A model generated the notes under the pieces. The model saw only the letters and a program-made list of their open reading frames with translations, ran no database searches and was not told the DNA's origin. Below, in pieces: positions 12,741-57,639 of a stretch of DNA of 64,000 nt. Source of the DNA: Elephas maximus indicus (lineage: Eukaryota > Chordata > Mammalia > Proboscidea > Elephantidae); contig NC_064822.1 in NCBI RefSeq assembly GCF_024166365.1, forward strand, positions 105,272,823 to 105,336,822. Direction: 5' to 3'. The position numbers and the translations under genes are program-made. Numbering within the stretch: the first letter of the stretch is position 1; each line of letters begins with the position of its first letter.

Positions 12741-12787
12741 TATATATACATATATATATGTGTATGTGTGTATATATATATGTATAT
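12741..12787. repeat. AT/TG microsatellite
   Basis: Alternating purine-pyrimidine run of TATATACATATA and GTGTATGTGTG type. Confidence 0.9.
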
Positions 12788-12857
12788 CTGCAGTTGGTTT
12801 ATTCAAAATAGAAGATTTACATAAGGCATTTTGTCGATATGGCTTTCAATGTATAGG

Positions 12858-13000
12858 TTCCCTCATATGGTTAAGAACTCGGCTGCTAACCAAAAGATCA
12901 GCAGTTTGAACCCACCAGCTGCTCCTTGGAAACGCTCTGGGGCAATTCTACTCCGTCCTGTAGGGTCGCTATGAGTCAGAATCGACTCAATGGCAATATA
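12858..13000 (+). mobile_element. AfroSINE
   Basis: A plus-strand copy runs from GGTTAAGAACTCGGCTGCTA to CGACTCAATGGCAATATATA. It has the tRNA-like B-box region (AGTTTGAACCC) and the short form of the body. Confidence 0.85.
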
Positions 13001-13449
13001 TATTTATTAACCTTTTAACTTATTTGTTGAATAAATTGGGTATTTTCTCCTGTAGAGTTTCCCACATTCTGGATTGTAAGAGTCATTTAATATGTTTCTT
13101 TTCTTCTTCTTTTTTACAGTTTGCAATTACACCTTTATTTGTATGATTATATTAATGCCTGATGACTCCATCAAGCTGGAAGCTCATAGGGTCAGGAACT
13201 ACCCAGGCACTGCACACTGAATTAGTGTGTCTGAGTCTGGCTTCTTCTACATTTAATAGGTTTCTTAACCCTTGTTCTCCTATAAACTGTTGGTTAGTTC
13301 TAGAGGCTTGATCAGATTCAGGTTTGGTTTTTGGTAGGAAAACTAGCCAGGTAGGGGTATACTTCCTGTTGTATCACATTAGGGAGCCCTCTCTTACAGT
13401 AGAGCAGATGGCCCAAGATCATCAGTCATTTGAGGAAAGCCCCTAACAT

Positions 13450-13684
13450 AAAAGACACGAGCCAAAAAGCCTAGAAAAAAAGCAAGTTAGAGGAGCAAAG
13501 ACTAAGACTGACTATAAGGAAAGGCTGGCCATCTACTTCCGAAAATCGGCTAGTGAAAACCCAGTGGATCGAAATGGTCTGATTTGCAACCAGTCATGAG
13601 GTTGGTACCGGACCAGGCAGCATTTTGTCCCATTGTGCATGGGGTAACCATGAGTTAGGGGCCGACTGGATAGCAGCTAACACC
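13450..13684 (+). mobile_element. RTE LINE 3'-end fragment
   Basis: The phrases GAGGTTGGTACCGGACCAGG, GCATGGGGTAACCATGAGTT and GGGCCGACTGGATAGCAGCT read as the 3' end of an RTE-type LINE, in an orientation opposite to the copy at 11377. The 5' limit is approximate. Confidence 0.6.
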
Positions 13685-14154
13685 AAGTCCTGACTAACCA
13701 CCCCCAGGTGATGCTCTCCAACCATGCAGTCTCCTCTGCCTGGGCCCTAGGGTTCTGGTCTCCCCCACACCCTGCCCCACAGTTTTTCATTACACCCATG
13801 TCCCTTCTATCTTTTGCACTTGGCTCCACCTTCATTTCTAACTGCAGAGACAAATCTGTTTAACCTTCATGACCTAATTTCATCGGTTAGTAATTTACAT
13901 TCATTGCCACCTTTTCCTGCCAGTACCCCTTGACTGAGTCCCTGTCCTCACCATACCACTGTTTTCTAAAACATCAATGTCATGCTTAAGAACAAACCCA
14001 AGGGTCTCTTATTGGTTCTCAGAGTTCCTTTCTGCATTACCAGTCCTAAATTTCTCCTCCTTTTTGAATCTATTTCTTCTTCTTGATTTCCATGATACCT
14101 CTCTCTCTCCCAGTTTTTTTTTTCACATATCATTGTTTTATTTTCATCATTGTA
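13685..14154. other. unassigned pyrimidine-rich stretch
   Basis: C/T-rich sequence with short open frames that show no recognisable domain. No repeat was identified. Confidence 0.4.
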
Positions 14155-15145
14155 CTTTTTTTTAATAAATAATATTTTATTGTGTTTTAGGTGAAAGTTT
14201 ACACAGCAAATTTGTTTCCCATTTAATAATTTTTATACAAATTGTTCCATGACATTGATTACATTTTTCACAATGTGTCAGCATTCTCATTATTTCTGTT
14301 CTGTTTCCCTTTATCTAGCTTCCCTGCTCCTCCTTACCTACTCATCTTTGCTTTATGGTAAATGTTGACATGTGGTCTCATATAGTTGATTATTTAAGGG
14401 AGCATGGTACTCACAGGTGATAATGTTCATTTTATAAGCCAATCTAGTATTTGGATGAAAGGTGACTCTGTGAGTAGCTTCATTTCCAAGTTCAAAGGGT
14501 ATCTTAGGGCGATAGTCTTGGGGGTTCCTCTAGTCTCTACTGGTCCAGTAAGTCTGGCCTATTTTAGGAATTTGAGTTTTGCTCTACATTTTTCTCCCAT
14601 TCTGTTCGGGACCTTATATTGTGTCCCTGGTCAGAATGCTCAGTAATGGTAGTTGGGCACCATCTAGTTCTTCTGGTCTCAGGCTATATGAGGCCATGGT
14701 TCATTTGGGCTGTTAGTCCTGTGGACTAGTTTCTTTTTTGTGTCTTTGGTTTCCTTCATTCTCTTTTGTTCCAGATGAGTAGAGACCAAGAGTTGTATCT
14801 TAGATGGCCACTTGCAAGTTTTTAAGACCCCAGATGTTACTCATCAAACTAGGATGTAGAACACTATCTTTATGAGCTATGTTGTGCCAATTGACCAAGT
14901 TGTCCCCCGAGACTATGGTCTTAAACCTTTTAACCCAGTAAGACAGCCCTTCAAGGTGTTTGTATATGTCTAGTTAGTCTCTGTAACTGTGCCCCCTATA
15001 TACTTTATTATATAAATGAACATATATGTAGCGCACACAAACAAGTATATGCCTACAGATACACCTATACATGAATATGCATGTACTCATATTTGCCTTC
15101 CTATACGCACGTATACATACATACCTACCTGTGTAACCACACACA
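14155..15145 (-). mobile_element. L1 3' end, antisense
   Basis: It begins with a T run and reads on the minus strand as the L1 3' UTR family seen at 5142-6133, 24813-25468 and 58343-58995. Shared phrases are GTGAAAGTTTACACAGCAAA, CATCTAGTTCTTCTGGTCTC and CTTTTGTTCCAGATGAGTAG. It is 5'-truncated; its far end is approximate. Confidence 0.8.
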
Positions 15146-15907
15146 TTTTTTTTCTCAGTTTGTTTTTAATCTTTCCTGATTTTTTTCTCTCACTGCCCTT
15201 TTGTTTCTTCTTCAAAACGAATGTATTGTCCCAGCTTTTATAATGTATATGTATTAGTTTTATAATCAGAAAAAAAACAGTACATGTTATTACAAAGAAA
15301 GGGTAGGAAACATGTCTCCAGGTATCCTTGGCTTCTCCTATTTATTCACCATGGACTTAGCATTTGTGATTTTTTTCTAAATGCTATTTGAACCTACTTA
15401 TGTTTTCAGCATGTACCAATGTTGGTGCATAATGAGTTCCACAAGGTCACCCTGCTGTACAAAATATTACTTTATAGACTCTTACATTTTTTTCATCATC
15501 TTTCAAACCAAAGTGATACCTTGCATTCAAGAATTTTATAAGATGGGTTCAGTGTGTGTCTGAGGCAAGATCTGTGAAAGGACGCAGTGGGTGGAGAATG
15601 GCAGCACTTTGGGGCTAGTGGGAGGAAGAGGAGCTGGTGAAGACTGGGAAGAAGAGATAAAAAACCATGCCCCCTATGGATGCCAAGGGAGGACAGATCT
15701 GACTGCGTCACTTCCCTGCCTTCCTACACACACCACATACAATGGTGGGACAGGGATAGGACAATCACAATAGATGCTCTGGTTCCAAAGAGAGGAAATG
15801 TGAGGCTCACAAAGTCACTTGTAGCAGTTCTGAACTCCAGCTGAGCATGTTTCAAGTTCCTTGATTAGGGTCCAGTATGACTCCCTGGGAATGATTCTCT
15901 GCAACTT
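15146..15907. other. unassigned stretch between two L1 ends
   Basis: The first half is T-rich and may be further old L1; the second half (15550-15900) appears unique. No exon or RNA gene is seen. Confidence 0.35.
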
Positions 15908-16480
15908 TCTCTCTTTTTTTAAAGTAGTTATTTTATTTTTTTGTTGAAAATATGCACAGCAGAACACACACCAATTTGATAATTTCTACATGTATAATTC
16001 AGTGACATTGATTATATTCTTTAAGTTGTCCAACCATTCTCACCCTCCTTTTCCAAGTTGTTTCTCCCCCATTAACATAAACTTGCTGCCCCCTAGGTTG
16101 ATATTCTGTGGCTCCTAACTCTACCCTTCCACCTCTTAGTTTTGCCTTCAGAGTCAGCCTTTTTCTTCCACAGAAAATAGCCCATATTTGCAGCTGAGTA
16201 GTTTTCTCAGCCTGTTTTCTGCCCATTGATGTTCAGGAGTCCAAAAATCTCTTTTAATTTTATACTGTCTCTGTTCCTTTCAGTTCAAGTTGATGGCACT
16301 TCTACCAATACAATTGTCTTTAAAACTCTGTGGTCTTCTATGAATCTTATTGGGGATCCTTCCATTAGACAAAAACCATAATCATAAATCTCTTTAATAC
16401 AGGGCGTTCCCTATCTTGGGCCCCTAGTGAGGCTGCTAAGGGATAATATTCTTAAGATCCTTAGAAGCCTTAAGAGCCAT
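15908..16480 (-). mobile_element. L1-like 3' end of a second subfamily, antisense
   Basis: It shares TGCACAGCAGAACACACACC, AACCATTCTCACC and CATTAACATAAACTTGCTGC with the copy at 54820-55395. It begins with T/A-rich sequence at the 3' end of the element. The right boundary is approximate. Confidence 0.65.
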
Positions 16481-17480
16481 AGGTGTACTTCTGTCTGAAA
16501 GGCTCTAGGAGGTCATAACAAAGGGTTGCATAATCAAAATTCTGGCTTTGTCTTTACCCAGAGGCCATGCTTTCCTAACAGTGCCCTGGATTTGATCTTT
16601 GCCCTCAGGTCCTTTATTACTTTATTACTTTGAGAATTCTTTGCTGGCTGAAAAGACTGTCCTGGACCCTTTACATCTCTTCCAAATTCTGCTTGAAAAC
16701 AGTATAATTCCTTTTGTAACACTTCTCTGACCATTTGTATCTTAAGACATAAAGCTAAAATAAGCCAATGAATATTTTTAACATTTCTGCCTGGAAATCT
16801 TAGCCAAGATCCATCAGTTCATTAGTTACTTTTTCTATTTTTCACATTAGTGCAGACAACATCTAAACTTACCATTACTACATAATAAGGGTCTCCATTC
16901 CTTTACCTTCCAATAACATTTTCCTTGACTTTCCTTCAAGCCTTCACCAACAGTCTCCTCAAGGCCCCTCCAGCTGTCCATAACAGTCTCCTTGAGGTCT
17001 CTCAGGACCCACCACCTGGGCCCAAAACCAATGCCATATGCTTTAAGTTTTGCTATGGCAGTGTCTCACGTCCAGGTACCAAATTCTGTTCCAGTTTCCT
17101 ATTGCTGCATCACAAACTATTTCAAACTTAGTGGCATAAAACAATAGCCATTTGATTATGTTCACAGACTCTGTGGATTAGAAATTTGGGCAGGGTACAG
17201 AGGGAATGGTTTGTCTACACTCCATTTGTCTTTTGCCTCATTGAGGACTCAGGTGACTGGGGGTGGCTGAAATGGCCGAGGGCTGAAACAGCTGACATTA
17301 GAGAATTCACTTCCAAGATGGCTCCTTCATTCACATGTATGCCACCTTGGTACACATGGCTGGAGGGTTGAGCTCAGCTGGAACTCTTGGCCAGAGTGTA
17401 TACACATGGCCTCCTGAGTGTGGTGGCCTCAGGGCAGCTGGACTTCTTACATAATGGCTCTGGAGGAAAAGGAGCTAACA
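16481..17480 (-). mobile_element. possible antisense ERVL-related internal/LTR sequence
   Basis: GGTACCAAATTCTGTTCCAG and CTATTGCTGCATCACAAAC, followed by the block about a cold 'CTTAGTGGCATAAAACAATA', resemble old ERVL-type LTR and adjoining internal sequence in reverse. Assignment is from recalled phrasing only and boundaries are uncertain. Confidence 0.4.
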
Positions 17481-17872
17481 AAGGGGAATAGAGCTAGTGA
17501 GAGACAGGGTGAGGCTCATTCCTTTTGACAGGGTTTTCCAGACAGAACAGAGAGGCACCTGACCCTGGAGAGGGTTTGGGATAGTAGGCTGGGAAGGAAG
17601 TCTGTCTTGGCCATCTGTGAGATGAGGAGGTGGGGGAGGGGGGTGCGATCAGTGAGAGGGTCGACGCAGGTTTGCTGGAAGTAGCCAAACTTGGGTGAAA
17701 GCAGATGGTGTCTGTGAGCTGGATCTGGTCAGCTCAGCTCTGGAATTTCTCCAGCTCTACTTGGGAGCTGGGAATGGGAATGAAGAGCCTCAGTGAGAGG
17801 ACTATCCCAGGAGTCGGGGGTGTATGCCATGGTCACCATTTGGGGCAGTAGCTGCCAGATTGGAGTGGATGG

Positions 17873-18320
17873 TGCAGTGGGTTGAATAACACCCTCCAAA
17901 AGAGATATGCCCAAGTCCTAACCCCCTTACCTGAGAATATGACCCTATTTAAAAACAGGGTCTTTGCAGATGTAATTAAATTAAGGATCTTGAGCTGAGA
18001 TCATTCTGGATTTAAGGTGAGCTGCAAATCCAATAAGAGAAAGGAGAGGGAGATTTGAGATACAGAGACACAGAGGAAAATGCTCTGTGAAGACGGAGGC
18101 TGAGACTGGAGGGCAGCCACAAGCCAAGAAACGCCAAGGATTGCTGGCAGGGAGGGAAGCATGGAATGGATTCTCCCACAGAGCCTCCAAAAGAAACCAA
18201 CCCTGCCAACACCTTAACCTCAGGCTTCTGGATTCCCCAAATGTGAGAGAATAAATTTCTGTTGTTTTAAACCACCCAGTTTGTGGTAATTTGTTACAGA
18301 ACCCCTAGGAAACTAATACT
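17873..18320 (+). mobile_element. old MaLR-like LTR
   Basis: The segment opens TGCAGTGGGTTGAATAACAC, contains GGGTCTTTGCAGATGTAAT, GAATAAATTTCTGTTGTTTT and CCCAGTTTGTGGTA, and ends AGGAAACTAATACT. The order of motifs matches a common eutherian MaLR-type LTR and parallels the younger LTRs in this window. The exact family name is uncertain. Confidence 0.65.
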
Positions 18321-18675
18321 GATGTACTTGGGAGAAGAGAGTCATGGTGAGGTTGAAGGGCTGGTTGGAGGTAGGGGGCCGGGGGGAAAGATAAGGGAGC
18401 CCAGCGCTGCCTCAACCCCTATTGAGACTGCCCCATGCTTTCCTTTCCACCAGTTCCTGCCCTTCGGCCTTTCCCACTCTTCAAGCCCTGATGCAGAGGA
18501 TTCCCCTTTTCCACTGTTGCATATTCTCCTAGCACTCCCTTCTTCATAGGGACTACATTCATGAGCATTTACTTGGGATTCTCAGCTAAGCAGGCTCGAG
18601 CTGCTGTGCATGTTTTCTCTTCTGCGACATGGTTGGTGTTTTCTCCTTCTGTCTCTCAGTGCCTGTGAAAGTGCC
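18321..18675. other. unassigned unique sequence
   Basis: C-rich and moderately G+C-rich sequence with no recognised repeat, exon or RNA gene. Confidence 0.4.
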
Positions 18676-18877
18676 TTGTACACTTGTTCCATCCAGTCGA
18701 TTGCCATGCGACTGCGTGTGTTACAGAGTAGAGCTGCCCCGTAGGGTTTTCTTGGCTGTAATCTTTACAGAAGCAGATCGCCAGGCCTTTCTTCTGCAGT
18801 GCCACTGGGTAAGTTCGAACTGCCAACCTTTAGGTTAGTAGTGGAGTGTAAACCGTTTGCGCCACCCAGGGACCTAG
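18676..18877 (-). mobile_element. AfroSINE, variant with CCAGGCCTTTCTTC block
   Basis: A minus-strand copy of the second body type: GGCTGTAATCTTTACAGAAG, ATCGCCAGGCCTTTCTTC, GTTCGAACTGCCAACCTTTA and CGCCACCCAGGGACCT. The same variant is at 29810, 32189, 39108 and 46628. Confidence 0.85.
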
Positions 18878-19186
18878 GTTTTGTACATGCTTAATAAATG
18901 TCACTTATTCTCTCTTCAGAGTCCCCTAACTATTGCTCTAGCTCCTCTCCCTGCTCCAGCTGAATTTATACCAAAACCTTCTCAGAGGTGAGGAGAATGT
19001 CTCCCACTGCCCCGGTGTGATGGTGTCACCCTCCCACACTGCCTCCCCAGCCCTAAGTCTCCCACAGGGAATGTCTCCCCAGGTCATCATTATTCCTGGT
19101 ACACTCTGATCCCACTCCCAGTCAATAGCTCGTGTATAACTGCATCTTCTGCTTCTTAGTATCCTCTTAGGTAAAATGAAAGGAAG

Positions 19187-19378
19187 GAACCCTGGTGGCA
19201 CAATGGCTAAGTGCTCGGCTGCTAACCTGAAGGTCAGTGGTTTGAACCCACTAGCCACTCCACGGGATAAAGATGTGGCAGTCTTTTCCCTTAAAGATTA
19301 CAGCCTTGGAAACTATGGGACAGTTCTACTCTGTCCTATAGAGTCTATGAGTCAGAACTGACTTGACGGCAATGGGTT
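19187..19378 (+). mobile_element. AfroSINE (long form)
   Basis: A full plus-strand copy from GGAACCCTGGTGGCACAATG to GACTTGACGGCAATGGGTT. Flanking near-identical repeats AAAATGAAAGGA and AAAACGAAAGGA mark the insertion site. Confidence 0.92.
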
Positions 19379-19394
19379 AAAACGAAAGGATTGG

Positions 19395-19530
19395 AATAGA
19401 CTCATTCTTTCATTCCTCCATTCATTCAAAAGCTGTTTATTGAGACTATGTGCCATAAGTCCTGTGAATTTAAGGGTGAAGGAGGCACAGTTCCTGCCTT
19501 CAAGGAGTTCAAGTCTTACAAAAGCAGCAG
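19395..19530 (-). repeat. L2 LINE 3' end, antisense
   Basis: Degraded L2 wording in reverse: CATTCATTCAAAAGCTGTTT, ATTGAGACTATGTGCC and CTTCAAGGAGTTCAAGTC. Confidence 0.6.
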
Positions 19531-19773
19531 AAGGATCTTGGATTAGGTGGACACTTGAGACTGTTGGCATCTCCTGCCTGGAGGGGAGATGAGAGGGTGG
19601 AGGGGTTTAGAAGCTGGTGAAATGGACATGAAAAGAGAGTGGAGGGAGAGAGCAGGCTGTCTCATTAAGGGGGGAGCAATTGGGAGTGTGTAGCAAGGTG
19701 TGTATTAAGTTTTTGTGTGAGAGACTGACTTGATTTGTAAACTTTCACTTAAAGCACAATTAAAAAAAAAAAA
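19531..19773 (+). mobile_element. short 5'-truncated L1 with target-site duplication
   Basis: It contains only the last 240 bp of an L1 3' UTR (GATTAGGTGGACACTTGAGA … GTAAACTTTCACTTAAAGC) and an A tail. It is flanked by AAAGCAGCAG at 19521-19530 and 19774-19783. It resembles 29058-29633. Confidence 0.88.
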
Positions 19774-19783
19774 AAAGCAGCAG

Positions 19784-20329
19784 CAGTAGCAGGAGTAGTT
19801 AAAATGCAGCCAGAGTGGTACAGGGCAAAGGGGGGTCTGTGGAGGGGCTGGCCAGGACACCTGGGGGGAAGGACTGAGAAGAGCTTCATAGGAGAGGTGA
19901 CCCTTACGCTGCTGCTCTTGAGGATCTGTCCAGGCACAACCACAAATTTTCCTTCCAGGGAAATGGATCTTGGCTTCAAATAAGGAGGAATCTTCTAACG
20001 GTCAACAAAAGAACAGGCGTCCATGGAAGGTGGGGAGTCCCCTGTCCAGGAGGAGCCTGTAGCAGGGTGTCACAGGTATAAGCTCTGGGAGTTCCTTCCA
20101 ACTCTGGGATCCTAAGAGCCTATGTAAAGCGCTCATTTAGCAGGAGGATCACTTTTTTTTTTCCCCACATAAAAACAAATGTGGAGATTTAATTACCTAC
20201 ACTGAGACCAGCAGTTCTGGTGTGAAACCTTGACAGTGACTCAAGAGTTAAACTGCGCACATACAGACTGCATGAACCATCGGAAGTTTACCCAGTGACG
20301 AGCAAAAGAAGGCACAGGAAATGGCTCAG
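19784..20329. other. unique sequence between the L1 and the FAIM2 3' end
   Basis: No repeat, exon or RNA gene is recognised. Confidence 0.35.
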
Positions 20330-20343
20330 GTGTCATAATTACT

Positions 20344-20349
20344 TTTATT
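20344..20349 (-). terminator. candidate distal poly(A) signal of FAIM2 (AATAAA)
   Basis: A minus-strand AATAAA sits in GAATAAAAGTAATTATGACA, with CA dinucleotides about 15-20 nt downstream. A pyrimidine/GU-rich stretch (TTTCCTGTGCCTTCTTTTG) follows. This has the layout of a standard cleavage site and is the better of the two candidates. Confidence 0.5.
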
Positions 20350-21489
20350 CTTATCTCCAGGCAGCCACAGACCCCTGGAGGTGAGGCCAAGGAAGGGGAC
20401 AGACACAGAACCCTGGGAACCTTGTGGGAGCTGAGACCAGAACAAGAGAAGTTTTAACTGGGGGTATGGCAGACAAGACCTGTCCCTGGTGGTATATCTC
20501 TGCTCTCAGGCCCTCAGGAGAGCAGCTTGGGAGGGAACGTTGCAGCAGGGTAGTTCTGAGCAGCCCACAAAGTAAACAGTGTCAGGGGATGCAACAATCG
20601 TTCGACCAAATGGAACAGCCAGTGGCTGATGAGCAGAGCTGTCTGGGAAAGTCAGAGAAGAATTGGGAAAGAAAAAGCTGGCGGCCACATCCGGTCCCCA
20701 ACTCCTGGGCCATCCACCTCTCAGTTTCTCTCCCACAGGAACAGGCCCTGCTTTTCCTGAAATAGCCAGAGGGGGGCAGCAAAGTGCTTGTGCAAAATCT
20801 CAACCCACCCTTGAAAACTGACAGACACCTGGGACTTGCCCCAGGAGGTCCAGGGAAGGAGAGGGGTAGAGGCTTTTGGAACGAGGGTGTCTGTCCTCGA
20901 CTCCTGTGAGAGGAAGAGCAGGGGACAGAAGAACAGGATTCTTGGAGTTTCCCCCAGATGATACAGAAGGAGCCACACATGTGCCCGGGAATTAATAGGG
21001 GGAATTCAGGGACTTCCACGTGCCTCCTCAGCCCCTAATCTACAGCCCCTAGGAGAGGAACTCATCTGTCTCCCCCTCAACAGGAGACCACCAGCCTCAC
21101 ATCAAAGATGGTCAAATTCCTGGCTGCCTCTAGCTTAAAATCCAACCTACCACTTCCCAGGCCCAGTACCACCCCTGCCAAAAATGTGAGAGGCCAGCTA
21201 ACTCCCCTCCTCCCCTATAGCCTGTGGTACCTGCCCAGCTTCAGTTTCTCATGACCCTGCATTCCTGTTCCTCCACCCTTCCTCCTTCCAAGACCCATTC
21301 ATGTGTTTCTGTGCCTTCTCACTTCCTGCACTGGAGGTGGGACGCAGGAGCCTTGGCTCTGCTGCCAGCTGAGGGGTGCCCTGGACCCCTTTCTGGACCC
21401 AGCATATCTTTAACAGACTCTGCTGGCCTTCCCATCGCTGCAAAGGAGCCCTCTTTCAGATGGCCGGGATCAGAGCTCTGGTCTAATTG

Positions 21490-21495
21490 TTTATT
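21490..21495 (-). terminator. candidate proximal poly(A) signal of FAIM2 (AATAAA)
   Basis: A minus-strand AATAAA lies 2.6 kb after the stop codon, in the context GGCAATAAACAATTAG. No strong U/GU-rich element is obvious immediately downstream, so it may be a weaker or alternative site. Confidence 0.4.
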
Positions 21496-21907
21496 GCCAA
21501 GGGATTGCCCCCTCCCCCAGGCTTTTGGAGTTCAGCCTCGGATAAGCTTCTCAATCCCCAGTTTCTGTATAAAGTATCCCCGGAAGAGGCAGACTTGGAG
21601 AAGTGGATTCTGGGATGAATGACCAGGGCCCAGGCTGGGAGTAGCAGGGCAGGGAGAGGTAACCCCTTGAGAACTGGGGCCAGGGATGAGGGGGAACAAA
21701 GGAGGCCTCAGAGGAGAGGTGGCAACTGGGCAAAGAAGTCAGTGGAAAGAAGTGTGTTGCCCCCTCCTCCCCCCACTTCCACTCTGGCCATAGTCTTCCA
21801 CCTCACTGACAGGAAAACAGAATCACAAATAGTGAGAGACATTTGCCTAATACCATGCGCCTGCAGCCAGCGAGAATGGGAATCAGAAACCAGAAAACCT
21901 GCCTCCT

Positions 21908-22042
21908 AGAGCCCTGGTGGTGCAATGGTTAAGAGCTGGGCTGCTAACCAAAAGGTCGGCAATTTGAATCCACCACCCACTCCTTGGAAACCCTATGGGG
22001 CAGTTCTACCCTGTCCTGTAGGGTCGCTATAAGTCAGCACAT
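21908..22042 (+). mobile_element. AfroSINE in the FAIM2 3' UTR
   Basis: AGAGCCCTGGTGGTGCAATG opens the copy and GGTCGCTATAAGTCAGC closes it; the last tail bases are lost. It lies antisense to FAIM2, so a transcript using the distal poly(A) signal would carry its complement. Confidence 0.9.
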
Positions 22043-24089
22043 AACAATCACAAGAAGCCTATGTCCCACCCAAAGAGCCTATGTCCAGAGGGTGGAAACT
22101 TCAGAGTGCAAAACCTGGGGAGGGAGAGGTGGGAGGCCAGGGGTGGCACTGGGGACAAATCCTCAGAGACCCTAGGCCTAACCCCCCAGCTCTCCAGGCT
22201 CCCAAGCAGCTCATTCCAGCCCTATCTCTTCTGGGGGTCAAGAGGCCTGTCTTTTGAGTCAGGCAGCTGTGGGTCTGAGTCCCAGATGATTAGCTGGTAT
22301 TGACCTTGGACTTGTTACCAAACCTGAGCTCCTCAGTTTTCTCCTCTGCAACAAGCATACACAGAGGGCTGACTCCAGGATTGCTGTAATGGGTTAATTT
22401 AGACCAGCATCCAGTGGGCAGCCCACCGTGCTCATCCTTGCCTTGATCTCATAGTTCCTTCCCGCCCCACCCCCATCTATGTTCCTTCTCTCCGCAAATA
22501 CCCAGTATGGAACAAAACTTCAAGTGCTTCAGCAATATTTCTTGAAAGCCAGAAATAGGACAGACGGGGAGGGGTGGGGCAGGGAACAGACAAATAACAT
22601 ACCTAGTCACCCTCCCCAGGGGCAAAGAGCCCCCAGCATAGGGAGGTGAGAGGATAGCCCTGAGGGAGAGGCCGTGGGAGGTCATGGTATCCACCGGAAG
22701 CTTCCTTGTCTCCACCCAGTAAATTTCCACTGGCTCAGAGCCGGCTGCACGTGCTGGCTGCACGCTCCTCCCAGGCACGGCATGGCCCCTGGTTCCCTCC
22801 CCGTTGGCGCCCGTGGAGGGTTGGGTGGCTGACGCACACCCTACCTGAGATCCCAGCCGCCTGGAGGCTGATAAGGAACCCCAGCCTCATCACATGGGAC
22901 CAGCTGGAGGGATTGGCCCTGGCTGTTAACATCAGCTGGTCAGCTTCCAAACTGGGAGATGAAGAGATAAGGAGTCAAGGGGGTTAGGGACTCTGGGCCC
23001 AGTGGCCAGGAAAGCTGGGGGCAGGAATGTGGGCACTGCCAGTTGAGGCCTCAGGAGGCCTGGCAGGGGATAAGCCAGCAAATGGCAGCAGGTGGGGGTG
23101 GGGGTTCAGGAAGTAAGATTGCAGAAAGGGCCCAGCACAGTCTTGGCAAGGACTGTGGGCAGGGCAGGGTACCCTCTAGATGGGGTGGCCCAGCCGGTGG
23201 CAAGGCCCCACCCCCAGGAACATCCAGCCCTCTAGGGACCAAGCACACCTCACTCAGCCTCAGACCTGTGAGAGCAGCCTGGGGGTCCAGAGAAGAGGGT
23301 GAAAGGATGCAGGTCTCAGTCCTGCAACCGCAAGGCCTCCCAGGTGGATGGGCCTCAGTGCAGAACCCAGGTCTCCCAGCCGGCTGTGCTGCCCACACCT
23401 CCCTCAGGGCCCCAGGCAAGCCCACACTTACGAGCAGGGTCTACTGCCCCCACCTCCTGTCCCAACAGTGCTGTGTCTGACACGGAGGGTAAGCCATGTC
23501 GGGTGGCACTGACTTCCTGCTGCTCCCCCACCAGAGATGAGAGAGGGTGGGCAGCCACTGGGTCCACCCACACACCCCCACATCCTCCCCCAACAGAGCA
23601 CCCTCCCCTCTTCTTCCAGCCATTCCCCTCCTCCTTACAAAGTGTCAGTGCCTGACCTAGCAGGGACAAAGGGAGGAGGTAAATTGGACATGCAACAGTT
23701 TGCCCCAAGGCAGCCTTAGGAGGAATCTTGGTGGGGGTGGAGGTCTCAGCCAGACTCCTGGGGTCTCTTTCCTACATCTAGGGTTCTGCTGGGCTCCTCC
23801 CACTCACCCTCGGGTCCTCAAACCCAGAGGAGCAGATGGCAGCAAGTCACCAGTCTCGACAGTCCCAGATTGGGAGATGTAATTGGGGGGCGGGGCTGAT
23901 GTGACCTGGCCCCCGATGGCATATGTACAAGCTTCAGGGTGCAGATAAGGGGTGGGCTGCAGGGAGTGAGCTCTGGTCTCGGGCTGGGCTGGCAGCTAGT
24001 TTTGTATCTGGACTTGCAGGAGCAGGAGGAGGGTCAGAGGACCAGGAAAGGGGCATTCTCTGGAGGAAGGCGGGGGTGGGGAGGGCTCC

Positions 24090-57612
<33,523 letters not shown>

Positions 57613-57639
57613 GGTGCTGTCTCTCTGGGAAGGGGTCCC

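Larger units (their letters stand above)
11185..13262. repeat. ancient interspersed repeat split by an RTE LINE, an AT microsatellite and a SINE
   Basis: The blocks 11185-11376, 12613-12740, 12788-12857 and 13001-13262 read in order as a degraded old mammalian repeat. Key phrases are AAATGGAAAACTTCAGCATA, TATAACCACAATACTATCAT and CCCACATTCTGGATTGTAAG. I recognise the wording as a common eutherian repeat but cannot name the family with confidence. Confidence 0.45.
20330..24089 (-). other. FAIM2: FAIM2 3' UTR (extent inferred)
   Basis: No splice acceptor or other gene signal interrupts the 3.7 kb after the stop codon. Two minus-strand AATAAA signals lie at its far end. The interval is unusually repeat-poor for this window, apart from one AfroSINE at 21908-22042. 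A several-kb terminal UTR fits what is known of FAIM2 mRNA. The exact end is inferred from the poly(A) signals only. Confidence 0.6.
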
